Assembly (NCBI RefSeq): GCF_020886775.1
Contig: NZ_AP024525.1
Location: 3,658,001-3,722,000 of the forward strand
DNA length: 64,000 bases
Direction of reading: 5' to 3'
DNA from: Sinomonas cyclohexanicum
GTDB lineage: Bacteria; Actinomycetota; Actinomycetes; Actinomycetales; Micrococcaceae
Shown: one piece after another, positions 8,861 through 16,088 of the stretch
Layout: the number at the start of each line of letters is the position of its first letter
Position numbering within the stretch: the first letter of the stretch is position 1
Notes under the pieces: model-generated
What the model was told of the DNA's origin: nothing
The model's database searches: none
Seen by the model: the letters and a program-made list of their open reading frames with translations, nothing else
Position numbers and translations under genes: made by a program

Positions 8861-9754
8861 CTATCCCCGCAGGGCGGTGTCCACGCGCCCCACGAGCGTC
8901 TCGAACCGCCGCAGGAGGAGGTCCTGTTTGCTCGCCGGCAGCTGCGAGTAGGCGACGCAGACGCTGATGAGCGCGTGGTTGCGGACCTCGAAGTGGGCGT
9001 GGAGCTCGCCGTCGGGGGACGGGCCGAAGTCCACGTTCTCCCACCCGTCGAGGCCCTCGAGCACCTCGGGGGCGAAGAACACGGCGCCGATGAGCTGGTC
9101 AAGCCGGAAGCTCAGGGAGCCCTGCTCGAGCTCGCCTCGCGGGACCAGGCCGGCGGTCGCCCCGGAGAGCAGGCTGTCGGTGAGCACGAACACGAAGCCC
9201 CCCGGCGTGCTCACCAGTGCCCCGTTGAGCTCCACGGACTCGTCGCCCCTCGGGACGAGCAGGAATCCCGGGAGCACGACGGACTCGTCCATGTACAGCT
9301 CGCGGTTGAACTTCGGGTCCGTCGCGGCGGCGCGCTCGAGCGCCGCGCGCAGCATGAGCGGCTCGGCGCGGGCCTCCACGGACACCAGCGGGTCATCCGC
9401 CGCGGCGTCCTCGGACTCGCGGGACATCTCCTCGATCGCCTCCGCCGCAGCGGGCACGTGCTTGAGGACGAGGCGGCCGGACTCCTCCGCGCCGAACAGC
9501 ACCGCGCCGGCACCGAGCATCGCGACCACGGCGTCCCGGGTGGAGGTGTGCTGGCCCAGCTGCGCCTCGAGCCACTCGACGACCTGCAGCGCGCCGGCCT
9601 GGTCCAGCACGCACGCCGCGGCCTCCCCGGTGCGCTTCTCCGGCGGCACGGCGCATGCCTCGGCAAGGACGGCGGCGAGTCCGTCGGGGACGCCCGCGGC
9701 GACAAGTCGCATCGCCAGGGCCAGGCCCGGTGGAGTGATAGGCATGCTCTTCAT
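8861..9754 (-). CDS. Hypothetical protein, 297 aa
   Basis: Not recognised. The sequence is acidic and soluble-looking, with no signal peptide or membrane segment. It has an alpha-helical N-terminal half (residues 1-140) and a C-terminal half rich in beta-prone segments such as SVVLPGFLLVPRGDES and GGFVFVLTDSLLSG. Codon usage is that of the chromosome. It starts with an ATG at 9754 (another ATG three codons in) and is divergent from the ketopantoate-reductase-like gene, with a long hairpin between them. Confidence 0.65.
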   Translation of the reverse strand: MKSMPITPPGLALAMRLVAAGVPDGLAAVLAEACAVPPEKRTGEAAACVLDQAGALQVVEWLEAQLGQHTSTRDAVVAMLGAGAVLFGAEESGRLVLKHVPAAAEAIEEMSRESEDAAADDPLVSVEARAEPLMLRAALERAAATDPKFNRELYMDESVVLPGFLLVPRGDESVELNGALVSTPGGFVFVLTDSLLSGATAGLVPRGELEQGSLSFRLDQLIGAVFFAPEVLEGLDGWENVDFGPSPDGELHAHFEVRNHALISVCVAYSQLPASKQDLLLRRFETLVGRVDTALRG

Positions 9755-9827
9755 TGTCCCGGGCGCTGGTAGCGAGGGTCAAAAGACGGCTTCCCAGATG
9801 ACGCGGGCTTCAAAGAGGTGGCGCCCA

Positions 9828-9872
9828 CGACGGCGGGTGCCCACCGATCGCCGCGGCGGGCACCCGGCGTCG
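9828..9872. repeat. GC-rich hairpin of the terminator-like family, in a divergent promoter region
   Basis: CGACGGCGGGTGCCC (9828-9842) pairs with GGGCACCCGGCGTCG (9858-9872), 14 of 15 positions. The flanking genes (8861-9754 minus, 9899-10810 plus) are divergent, so this copy is not at a gene end. It overlaps or abuts both promoter regions. Confidence 0.75.
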
Positions 9873-9898
9873 TGCGCGGCGATAGACTCCTGCACGCT

Positions 9899-10810
9899 AT
9901 GAGAATCCTGATCATCGGCGCCGGGGCGACCGGCGGAGCCTTCGGAACCCGGCTGATCGAGGCTGGCCGCGACGTCACCTTCCTGGTCCGTCCCGGGCGT
10001 GCCGAGGCCCTGGCCCGCGACGGCCTCACGCTCCAGGCTCCCGACGGGCGCCGCACCCATCGGGTCCGGGCGCTGACCGAGATTGAGCCCGGCAGCCGCT
10101 ACGATCTGGTCATCGTGGCCGTCAAGGCCCCGGCCCTCGCGGGCGTTCTGGCAACGGCCGAGCCGGCGATCGGCCCGGAGACCGTGATCGTGCCGTTCCT
10201 CAACGGCATGGACCACCTCGACGCGCTCGAGCGGGCCTACCCGGGCCGGGTGCTGGGCGGGCTGGTGAAGATCGTGGCGACCGTGGATGAGTCTGGCGCG
10301 GTCGTTCAGATGACGCCGCTGAGCACCATGACCATCGGCCCACTCCACGGCACCCCGGTGCCGGACGCGGTACGGGAGGCCCTCGATGTCCCCGGCGTCC
10401 GGCTTGACGTGGACGAGTCCGTGGAAACCCGTCTGTGGGAGAAGTGGGCGTTCATCGCGTCCGCGGGCGTGATCACGTGCCTGTTCCGCGGCACCATCGG
10501 TGACATCCTCGCGGCCGGCGGCGAGGGCCACATCCTGCGGGCCATCGCCGAGACCGAGGACGTGGCCCGCGCGGCCGGCCACCCGGTGGGCAAGAGGAGC
10601 CACGGCCAGAGCGTGGCCATGCTCACCGAGCCCCGCTCGTCCTTCACGTCGTCGCTGTACCGCGACCTCCAGCACGGCGACCCGGCCGAGGCCGAGCACA
10701 TCATCGGGGGCATGGCGGCCCGCGCCCGGGCGCTGGGCGTGGCCACTCCCCTCCTCGATGCGGCCCTCCTGCAGCTGCGCACACACCGCCAGGCGATGAC
10801 GCGGGGCTAG
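9899..10810 (+). CDS. Ketopantoate reductase family (PanE/ApbA-like) oxidoreductase
   Basis: A 303-aa NADP-binding protein: the N-terminal Rossmann motif MRILIIGAGATGGAFG, then DLVIVAVKAPAL and the PFLNGMDH loop, match ketopantoate reductases, followed by the all-helical C-terminal domain (WEKWAFIASAGVITCLFR). It may reduce 2-dehydropantoate to pantoate or act on another 2-oxoacid; several paralogues per genome are common, so panE is not assigned. The start is the ATG at 9899 where homology begins. A perfect 17-bp terminator hairpin follows the stop by 27 bases. Confidence 0.85.
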   Translation: MRILIIGAGATGGAFGTRLIEAGRDVTFLVRPGRAEALARDGLTLQAPDGRRTHRVRALTEIEPGSRYDLVIVAVKAPALAGVLATAEPAIGPETVIVPFLNGMDHLDALERAYPGRVLGGLVKIVATVDESGAVVQMTPLSTMTIGPLHGTPVPDAVREALDVPGVRLDVDESVETRLWEKWAFIASAGVITCLFRGTIGDILAAGGEGHILRAIAETEDVARAAGHPVGKRSHGQSVAMLTEPRSSFTSSLYRDLQHGDPAEAEHIIGGMAARARALGVATPLLDAALLQLRTHRQAMTRG

Positions 10811-10837
10811 CACGCTTCGGCCTGGGACCTGACGCAC

Positions 10838-10875
10838 GACGGCGGGCCCGCACCTTCTGGTGCGGGCCCGCCGTC
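10838..10875 (+). terminator. Strong intrinsic terminator-type hairpin
   Basis: GACGGCGGGCCCGCACC (10838-10854) and its exact complement (10859-10875) form a 17-bp stem with a TTCT loop. There is no U-tract, as is usual in high-GC actinobacteria. Confidence 0.85.
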
Positions 10876-11283
10876 TCGCCATCCAGCCACTTTCACTATG
10901 CGGAATTAAAATTCCCTCTTGTGAAACTCAAGACCTGCTCCTACTCTGGATCTACCAACACAGTGTGAGGTGCCCCACTCGGCAGCCTCACTGACCTAGA
11001 AATGGCACATCGATGAACCCCTCTGCTGGCGCCGCACTGAAGACGAGTTCGGTGCGCGCCGGGAAGCGACGGCAACGCTGCCTGCTTCCCCAGACTCTGA
11101 TCGTCCGTGGCCGGCTGATTCTGAATGGCCGTCCGCGGCTGCCATTCAGAATTACCTGATTCCACACTGACACGGAGCACTCCAGCACGGCTGTAGCATC
11201 GCGGCCCCCGTCGGGGCCTGCCACGTGCGGGGTCGGGAAGGCACCACCTCCCGGCGCGCGCATTGAGTCCAACTCCACTGCTC
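10876..11283. other. 408-base intergenic leader with two dyads, upstream of the MFS gene
   Basis: No gene is supported here. The stretch is locally AT-richer at 10891-10925, where GGAAT (10902-10906) and ATTCC (10911-10915) form a dyad that loosely resembles IclR-type sites. A second, perfect 12-bp inverted repeat lies at 11118-11152. The long leader suggests regulated expression of the carrier downstream. Confidence 0.5.
11118..11152. promoter_or_regulatory. Perfect 12-bp inverted repeat in the MFS leader
   Basis: ATTCTGAATGGC (11118-11129) is exactly complementary to GCCATTCAGAAT (11141-11152) with an 11-base spacer. It lies about 140 bases upstream of the TTG start of the MFS carrier and is AT-richer than its surroundings. 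It could be a regulator site or an mRNA hairpin. Confidence 0.5.
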
Positions 11284-11294
11284 AGGAGCATCCC

Positions 11295-12650
11295 TTGCTG
11301 TCTCAGGCATCCAAGAACGTCCATCGCGATCCCACTGTCAAGGCGGCCCGGCCGCGCGGAAAGACGCGCTGGAGCATCGCCCTCCTCATGGGCTTCGGAA
11401 TCCTCATCAACTACGTGGACCGCCTGTCCATCTCTGTCACGCAGAAGCCGCTCACGGACGAGTTCGGGCTCACGGCGACGGAGTTCGGCGTCCTCTCCTC
11501 GGCCTTCCTGTGGTCCTACGCCATCATGCAGATCCCCTCGGGCATGCTGCTCGACCGGTTCGGGGTCAAGAAGGTCTGGGGTGCCAGCGCGGTCCTCTGG
11601 ACCGTGGCCTCGGTCCTGACGGCGATCGCCTCGGGAGCCTGGGTCATCATCCTGGCGCGCGTATTCCTCGGCGTCGCCGAGGCCCCGGCCTTCCCGGGCG
11701 CGATGAAGGCCACCGGCCTGTGGTTCCCCCGGCACGAGCGCGGGCTCTGCACGGCGATCTTCGACAGCGGCACGCGCCTCGCGAACGTCCTGGGCCTTCC
11801 CCTCATCGCCTTCACGGTTGCGACGTGGGGCTGGCGCGAGGCGTTCTGGCTGCAGGCGGTCCTCTCCCTCGTGTTCCTCGGTGCCTTCCTCTGGCGGTAC
11901 CGGGGCCCCAAGCACCACCTGGCCAAGGGCAAGCTCTCGGCCGAGGAGTACGACTACATCATCAAGGGCGGCGCGACCAGCGAGGACGTCCGTCCGGCGA
12001 GCGACTGGAAGACCATCGGCTACCTCCTGCGCCAGCGCAAGGTGTGGGGCCTGTCGCTCGGCCTGGCCGGCGCGGGGTACGTCCTCTGGATGCTGCTGAC
12101 CTGGCTGCCCGGCTACATGCAGACCAGCATGAACCAGAGCATCCTGCAGAGCGGCATCTATGCCGCGGTCCCGGCGCTCGCGATGTTCGTCTCGGAGCTG
12201 ACGATCGGCGGCTGGTGGGTCGACCGGGTGATCGGCCGCGGCGCGAATCCGGACAGGGTCCGCAAGGGCGTGCTTGTCGCTGGCATGATCGTGGCGCTGT
12301 TCACGGTCGGCGCGGCGTTCAGCAACAACCCGGTGTCCGCGATCATCTGGATCGCCATCGGCAGCGCCGGGATCGCCCTCGTCTACGTGACGAGCAACTC
12401 GCTGCCCGCACTCATCGCCCCCGAGGGCAGCGCCGGATCGCTCGCGGCAATCGTGAACTGTGTGAACCTCCTCGCGGGCGTCGCAGCCCCGATCGTCACC
12501 GGCTTCATCGTGGACGCAACCGGGCACTTCCTGTACGCGTTCATCATCGGCGGCATCGCCCTCATCGGGGGCCTGGCCTCGTACCTGCTCCTCATGGGCA
12601 GGATCGAGCCGATTCCCGCCCAGGCGGTCACGGTCGCGGCCGAGGACTGA
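11295..12650 (+). CDS. MFS transporter, anion:cation symporter (ACS)-like
   Basis: A 451-aa, 12-helix major facilitator. NYVDRLSISVTQKPLTDEFGL after the first helix and LLDRFGVKKVWG in the first cytoplasmic loop are typical of the ACS group (glucarate, galactonate, phthalate and related organic acids). Substrate cannot be read from sequence. The start is TTG 11295, set by AGGAG at 11284-11288 with six bases spacing. The last residues RIEPIPAQAVTVAAED are repeated in the next open frame (see 12790-13323). Confidence 0.85.
   Translation: MLSQASKNVHRDPTVKAARPRGKTRWSIALLMGFGILINYVDRLSISVTQKPLTDEFGLTATEFGVLSSAFLWSYAIMQIPSGMLLDRFGVKKVWGASAVLWTVASVLTAIASGAWVIILARVFLGVAEAPAFPGAMKATGLWFPRHERGLCTAIFDSGTRLANVLGLPLIAFTVATWGWREAFWLQAVLSLVFLGAFLWRYRGPKHHLAKGKLSAEEYDYIIKGGATSEDVRPASDWKTIGYLLRQRKVWGLSLGLAGAGYVLWMLLTWLPGYMQTSMNQSILQSGIYAAVPALAMFVSELTIGGWWVDRVIGRGANPDRVRKGVLVAGMIVALFTVGAAFSNNPVSAIIWIAIGSAGIALVYVTSNSLPALIAPEGSAGSLAAIVNCVNLLAGVAAPIVTGFIVDATGHFLYAFIIGGIALIGGLASYLLLMGRIEPIPAQAVTVAAED
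12600..12647 (+). repeat. Copy 1 of a 48-bp duplicated segment (end of MFS gene)
   Basis: The segment starting AGGATCGAGCCGATTC is 46/48 identical to 13255-13302 (differences at 12616 and 12632). Similarity continues with small indels through the following terminator hairpins. Coding in both places. Confidence 0.9.
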
Positions 12651-12693
12651 CCCAGCCGGCAGCCTCATCCGGCTGCACGAGCCCCGACGCGCG

Positions 12694-12729
12694 ACGGCGG
12701 GCACGCACCTCCCGGTGCGGGCCCGCCGT
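12694..12729 (+). terminator. Terminator-type hairpin after the MFS gene
   Basis: ACGGCGGGCACGCACC (12694-12709) pairs with GGTGCGGGCCCGCCGT (12714-12729) with one mismatch. It belongs to the same family as 10838-10875. Confidence 0.8.
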
Positions 12730-12789
12730 TCGCTGTGTCCTCCCGCGAGGCAACGCCAGGAAGCGCCCCACGGCCGGTAGCATCACACG

Positions 12790-13323
12790 GTGGACCCGAC
12801 AGCCCCTCACCCCAGCACGCGCCGCCGAGGGGCCCCCAGGCTCCTCCGCCTGGGCCACCGCCTCCTCGTCCGGCCGGTGGCGGGCATCGCCGCGGATGTC
12901 ACGGCGGCCGTGGTCGGCGCGAACACCACCCCGGCGCAGGGGAACCCCCGGCGCACCGCGGACTGGTGGACGACGACGCTCATCGCCTCCGCTGTCAGCG
13001 TCTGCATCGGGTGCGTCTACGTCACGACGATCTGGCCGGCCGCTGTCCTGTGGTTCGCGATCGCCGTCGTCCTCCCGGGCCGCAGGTTCAGCGAGGGCCT
13101 CAGGATGGTCCCCTACTTCCTCCTGACCGCGGTGCTGCTCTCGACCGTGCCTGTACTGGGCTGGTGGCTGGCCGGAGCCGCAGTCCTCGCGGCCGGGTTG
13201 GCCGCCGCGTTCGCATGGGTGAGATGGTGGCGGCGCAGGCGTGCGGATGCCCGCAGGATCGAGCCGATTCGCGCCCAGGCGGTCACCGTCGCGGCCGAGG
13301 ACGGTCCGCCGGCAGCTGAATGA
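12790..13323 (+). CDS. Small membrane protein with a C-terminus copied from the MFS carrier
   Basis: A 177-aa frame from GTG 12790, without a convincing ribosome site. Two or three hydrophobic helices (TTTLIASAVSVCIGCVYVTT, FLLTAVLLSTVPVLGWWLAG and AVLAAGLAAAFAW) are followed by a basic stretch RWWRRRRADAR. The C-terminal RIEPIRAQAVTVAAED is nearly identical to the end of the upstream MFS protein because the DNA is duplicated. The body of the protein is not recognised. It is either a real membrane protein that acquired a new tail by recombination or a decaying frame. Confidence 0.5.
   Translation: MDPTAPHPSTRRRGAPRLLRLGHRLLVRPVAGIAADVTAAVVGANTTPAQGNPRRTADWWTTTLIASAVSVCIGCVYVTTIWPAAVLWFAIAVVLPGRRFSEGLRMVPYFLLTAVLLSTVPVLGWWLAGAAVLAAGLAAAFAWVRWWRRRRADARRIEPIRAQAVTVAAEDGPPAAE
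13255..13302 (+). repeat. Copy 2 of the 48-bp duplicated segment
   Basis: 46/48 identical to 12600-12647 and in the equivalent reading frame; followed, like copy 1, by CCGGCAGC, GAGCCC and the hairpin. Confidence 0.9.
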
Positions 13324-13337
13324 GCCCTCACGCACGA

Positions 13338-13372
13338 CGGCGGGCCCGCACCTTCCGGTGCGGGGCCCGCCG
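13338..13372 (+). terminator. Terminator-type hairpin
   Basis: CGGCGGGCCCGCACC (13338-13352) pairs with GGTGCGGGGCCCGCCG (13357-13372) with a one-base bulge. It lies between convergent genes and could serve both. Confidence 0.8.
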
Positions 13373-13393
13373 CAGTCTGCGCGTCGGAGGCGA

Positions 13394-13573
13394 TCAGCGC
13401 CCGAAGAGGCGGGAGAGGAGGCTGGGGCCCTTCGCGGCGTCGATCTCGGCCTGGGTGTGCTTGCCGTTGCACCAGTCGGCCTTGGCCACGCTGCGCTTGA
13501 CCTGGTCGATGTGCTGGCCGCAGCCGGACCAGGTCGTCTTCTTGCACGTCTTGCAGGTGGCGGGGTAGCACAT
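13394..13573 (-). CDS. Cys-rich small protein, 59 aa (zinc-ribbon-like)
   Basis: Begins MCYPATCKTCKKTTWSGCGQ, with Cys at positions 2, 7, 10 and 18 and another in DWCNGKH. Two CxxC-like pairs fit metal binding (Zn or Cu) or a reactive-thiol role. The ATG (13571-13573) has GAGGAG upstream. Two palindromes resembling CsoR/CstR operators lie 27-55 bases upstream of the start. Small proteins of this type are widespread in actinobacteria; no biochemical function is known to me. Confidence 0.75.
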   Translation of the reverse strand: MCYPATCKTCKKTTWSGCGQHIDQVKRSVAKADWCNGKHTQAEIDAAKGPSLLSRLFGR

Positions 13574-13599
13574 GGTCGATCTCCTCGATGCTCGGTTTG

Positions 13600-13628
13600 G
13601 ATACCCCCCGGGGTATCTGGGTATACCC
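13600..13628 (-). promoter_or_regulatory. Two adjacent CsoR/CstR-like palindromes
   Basis: GATACCCC-CC-GGGGTATC (13600-13617) is a perfect 8-bp dyad; GGGTATACCC (13619-13628) is a second palindrome. The ATACCCC/GGGGTAT form is that of operators of the CsoR/RcnR/CstR family, which sense Cu(I), Ni or persulfide. No such regulator gene is in the window. Confidence 0.6.
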
Positions 13629-13758
13629 CCGAGTGTATCAGGGAGCTCGCGCTGACGCACAACAGCCCCTCCTTCCCGAGTTGGGCTAGCGGCAGGCGCG
13701 GCGATTCTGCGAAGATACACAAGACACACAAGATACACAGGCGTACACAGGAGGCTTC

Positions 13759-14862
13759 GTGGCCAATCCCTTCCGTCCCACTGCTGGGGCGATGCCGCCC
13801 GTGCTCCTGAGCCGTGGGGACATCCTGGAAGAGTTCGCCTACGGCCTGAGGATCAGGTCGGGCGCGCCGGGTCTACTCACGATCATCACCGGTGCGCGGG
13901 GAATCGGGAAGACCGTGGTCCTCGGACTGGCAGAAGACACAGCGCTCGAGGCGGGATGGTACGCGATCTCCGAGACAGCCACCCGGGGGTTCGCCGCCCG
14001 CATTGGCGCGTCGATGACGCTCGCGGATGAGGAGCTCGGCTCCGGCCGAGCCGTCCGCAGGGTCACGGGTGTCACGATGGCAGGCTTTGGCGTCACAACG
14101 CAGCTCACCCCCGAACAGCAGGTGAGCTGGCGTCAGATCGGCGAGAAGCTCCTCCGCAGGCTAGATGCCAACGGCACCGGCCTCCTGATCACCGTGGACG
14201 AGATCCACGCCGCGGATCGTGATGAGCTGTCTCAGCTGGCGGCCGACGTCCAGCACTTCATCCGGGCGGGCCTTCCCATCGCCTTGATGTTCGCGGGGCT
14301 TCCAGCGGCCGTCTCGGACCTCCTGAACGAGGGCGTGGCCACGTTCCTGCGGCGGGCCGATCGCATTGACCTGCATGCCGTGAGCGTCACCGAGACCGCG
14401 AGATCGTACGCTGAACTGTTCGCCCAGGGCGGCTACCGCCTCGCCTCAGAACAAGCGGACGAGGCCGCAGAGGCAACCGGTGGGTACCCCTTCCTCATCC
14501 AGCTCGTCGGATACTTCCTGTGGCAGCAGGCCGAGGCCGGCGAGGTGCTGGACTCCGCGGCCGTTGAACGCGCCGTAGCTGCGGCCCGACGCCGCCACGA
14601 GCGCGTGGTCATAGAGGCAGCCTTGGCGCCTGTCTCCGCCAAGGACCTGGACTTCCTCCGTGCCATGGCCCAGGACAACGGCGTCTCTGACGTGAGCGAC
14701 ATCGGGCGCAGGCTCGGCTCGCGGCCCAACACCGTCAGCAACTACCGCACGCGCCTGATCGAGGCGGGACTCGTCGAGCAGGCCGGCTACGGACGGGTGG
14801 ACTTCGCGATTCCCGGCCTGCGAGAGTACCTCCGCGCACATGGGGCGGCCAGCGGCCGCTGA
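13759..14862 (+). CDS. AAA/STAND-type ATPase with C-terminal winged-helix
   Basis: 367 aa. Walker A is GARGIGKT (about residues 44-51) and Walker B is LLITVDEIHA; the N-terminus RPTAGAMPPVLLSRGDILEE is typical of Orc1/Cdc6-like orphan ATPases. The C-terminal part (SDIGRRLGSRPNTVSNYRTR, then LIEAGLVEQAGYGRVDFAIP) is a winged helix-turn-helix. These stand-alone ATPases are common in actinobacteria and lack an assigned role; DNA binding or stress signalling is possible. GTG start with AGGAGG at 13749-13754. Upstream at about 13714-13748 there is a run of short TACACA/GACACA repeats. Confidence 0.7.
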   Translation: MANPFRPTAGAMPPVLLSRGDILEEFAYGLRIRSGAPGLLTIITGARGIGKTVVLGLAEDTALEAGWYAISETATRGFAARIGASMTLADEELGSGRAVRRVTGVTMAGFGVTTQLTPEQQVSWRQIGEKLLRRLDANGTGLLITVDEIHAADRDELSQLAADVQHFIRAGLPIALMFAGLPAAVSDLLNEGVATFLRRADRIDLHAVSVTETARSYAELFAQGGYRLASEQADEAAEATGGYPFLIQLVGYFLWQQAEAGEVLDSAAVERAVAAARRRHERVVIEAALAPVSAKDLDFLRAMAQDNGVSDVSDIGRRLGSRPNTVSNYRTRLIEAGLVEQAGYGRVDFAIPGLREYLRAHGAASGR

Positions 14863-14871
14863 GCGCACGAC

Positions 14872-14905
14872 GCCGGGTCCGCACCTTCCGAGGCGCAGAC
14901 CCGGC
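14872..14905 (+). terminator. Hairpin between convergent ATPase and patatin genes
   Basis: GCCGGGTC (14872-14879) plus CGC pairs with GCG...GACCCGGC (14898-14905); a diverged member of the GC-rich hairpin family. Confidence 0.65.
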
Positions 14906-14946
14906 GCGCGCTGGGCGAGCGTCAGCCCGCCGCCCGCCAGCTGGCG

Positions 14947-15882
14947 TCAGCCCGCGGCCAGCCTGGCGGCCTCCCGCCAGCCCTGCGCGAACCCGGCCCG
15001 CGCCGAAGGGATGCGTGCCGCGAGGTCCATGAGGTTGGCACCCATGGCCTCGAGGGACTCGGCGTCCGGGAAGACCACGTCGACCCGGCTGCCTTCCGCC
15101 CGCAGCGCCTCCACGTGCGCGGCCAGATCAGTCTCCGGGAACCTGCGCAGGCCCTCGAACTGGCCCGGACGCTCCGGCCGGGGTCCGCCCAGCGGCGAGA
15201 GCACCACCACGCGGGCGTGGCCCGAGGCCAGGTCGGCGTTCTCGGCCGAGCGCACGCCGCCGTCGAGGTAGCGGCGGCCGTTGATGGGCACGGTCGGCCC
15301 GGGCATGGCGGTGCTCGCGGTGACCGCATCCACGAGATCCGCGCCGGACTCCCGGCCCAGGGCCACGAACTCACCGGTGGCAGCGTCCACGACCGTGATG
15401 AGAATCGGCTTCTGCGGCCACTCGGCCCGGGGAAGCCTGGCGGCGACCACGGCGCGACGCTGCTCGGCAGCGCCGGGCGGGAGCGCGGCGTCGTACTCGA
15501 GGCCGAACGCGCCCATGGCGCGCTGGACGTCCGCCGCGGAGGTGGCGGAGGAGTTGATGGCCCGCATCCGCTCGATCAGGGTGTTCATCGGCGCACCGGG
15601 CCGCTGCCCGGCGTGGCCGCCGCGCGGCGGGCCGGCCTGCCCGGGGGTACGCGCCGGTTCGGAGAGCACCGATTCGTAGAGCTCGGCCACGGGCACGCCG
15701 CTGCGCACCTGCGCCGCGGCGGTGGCGCCGGCCGAGGTGCCGATCACCAGGTCGGCGGTCTCGGCCAGATCGAGGCCGGCGTCCGCGAGGCCGGCGATCA
15801 TGCCGATCAGCCACGCGTTGCCGGCGGACCCGCCACCGCCGAGGACGAGGGCAAGAGAGGAGGAAGAGGAAAGGTTGGGCAT
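14947..15882 (-). CDS. Patatin-like phospholipase family protein
   Basis: A 311-aa serine lipid acyl hydrolase. The oxyanion loop LGGGGSAGNAW, the nucleophile elbow GTSAG (Ser50) and the catalytic Asp in YLDGGVRS form the patatin Ser-Asp dyad. There is no signal peptide, so it is probably cytosolic or peripheral on the membrane. ATG start; the sequence upstream (CTTTCCTCTTCC on the plus strand) supplies a purine-rich leader. Convergent with the ATPase; no metabolic partner is visible. Confidence 0.85.
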   Translation of the reverse strand: MPNLSSSSSLALVLGGGGSAGNAWLIGMIAGLADAGLDLAETADLVIGTSAGATAAAQVRSGVPVAELYESVLSEPARTPGQAGPPRGGHAGQRPGAPMNTLIERMRAINSSATSAADVQRAMGAFGLEYDAALPPGAAEQRRAVVAARLPRAEWPQKPILITVVDAATGEFVALGRESGADLVDAVTASTAMPGPTVPINGRRYLDGGVRSAENADLASGHARVVVLSPLGGPRPERPGQFEGLRRFPETDLAAHVEALRAEGSRVDVVFPDAESLEAMGANLMDLAARIPSARAGFAQGWREAARLAAG

Positions 15883-16088
15883 GTCTGGTCCTTCAGGGTA
15901 TCCGCGTTGCGGGTGCCCGAGGCCAGCGGCAGGGAGGTCCTAGAGGCTCCTGCGCGAAGGGGTGAGCACCCGACTGTGAATGAAAATCGGACTCACCTCC
16001 TCAGGCCGAGCGCGCGTTCGCGCTCATGGACAGACTCAGAGTGAAGGATACACCGTGGTCCTCTCCCTCCGCGGCATCCCCGTTCCGT

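Noticed and set aside
13714-13748. Short TACACA/GACACA repeats upstream of the ATPase as an origin or iteron set
   Set aside because: Units are only 6-9 bases, irregular and few; no replication gene is adjacent.
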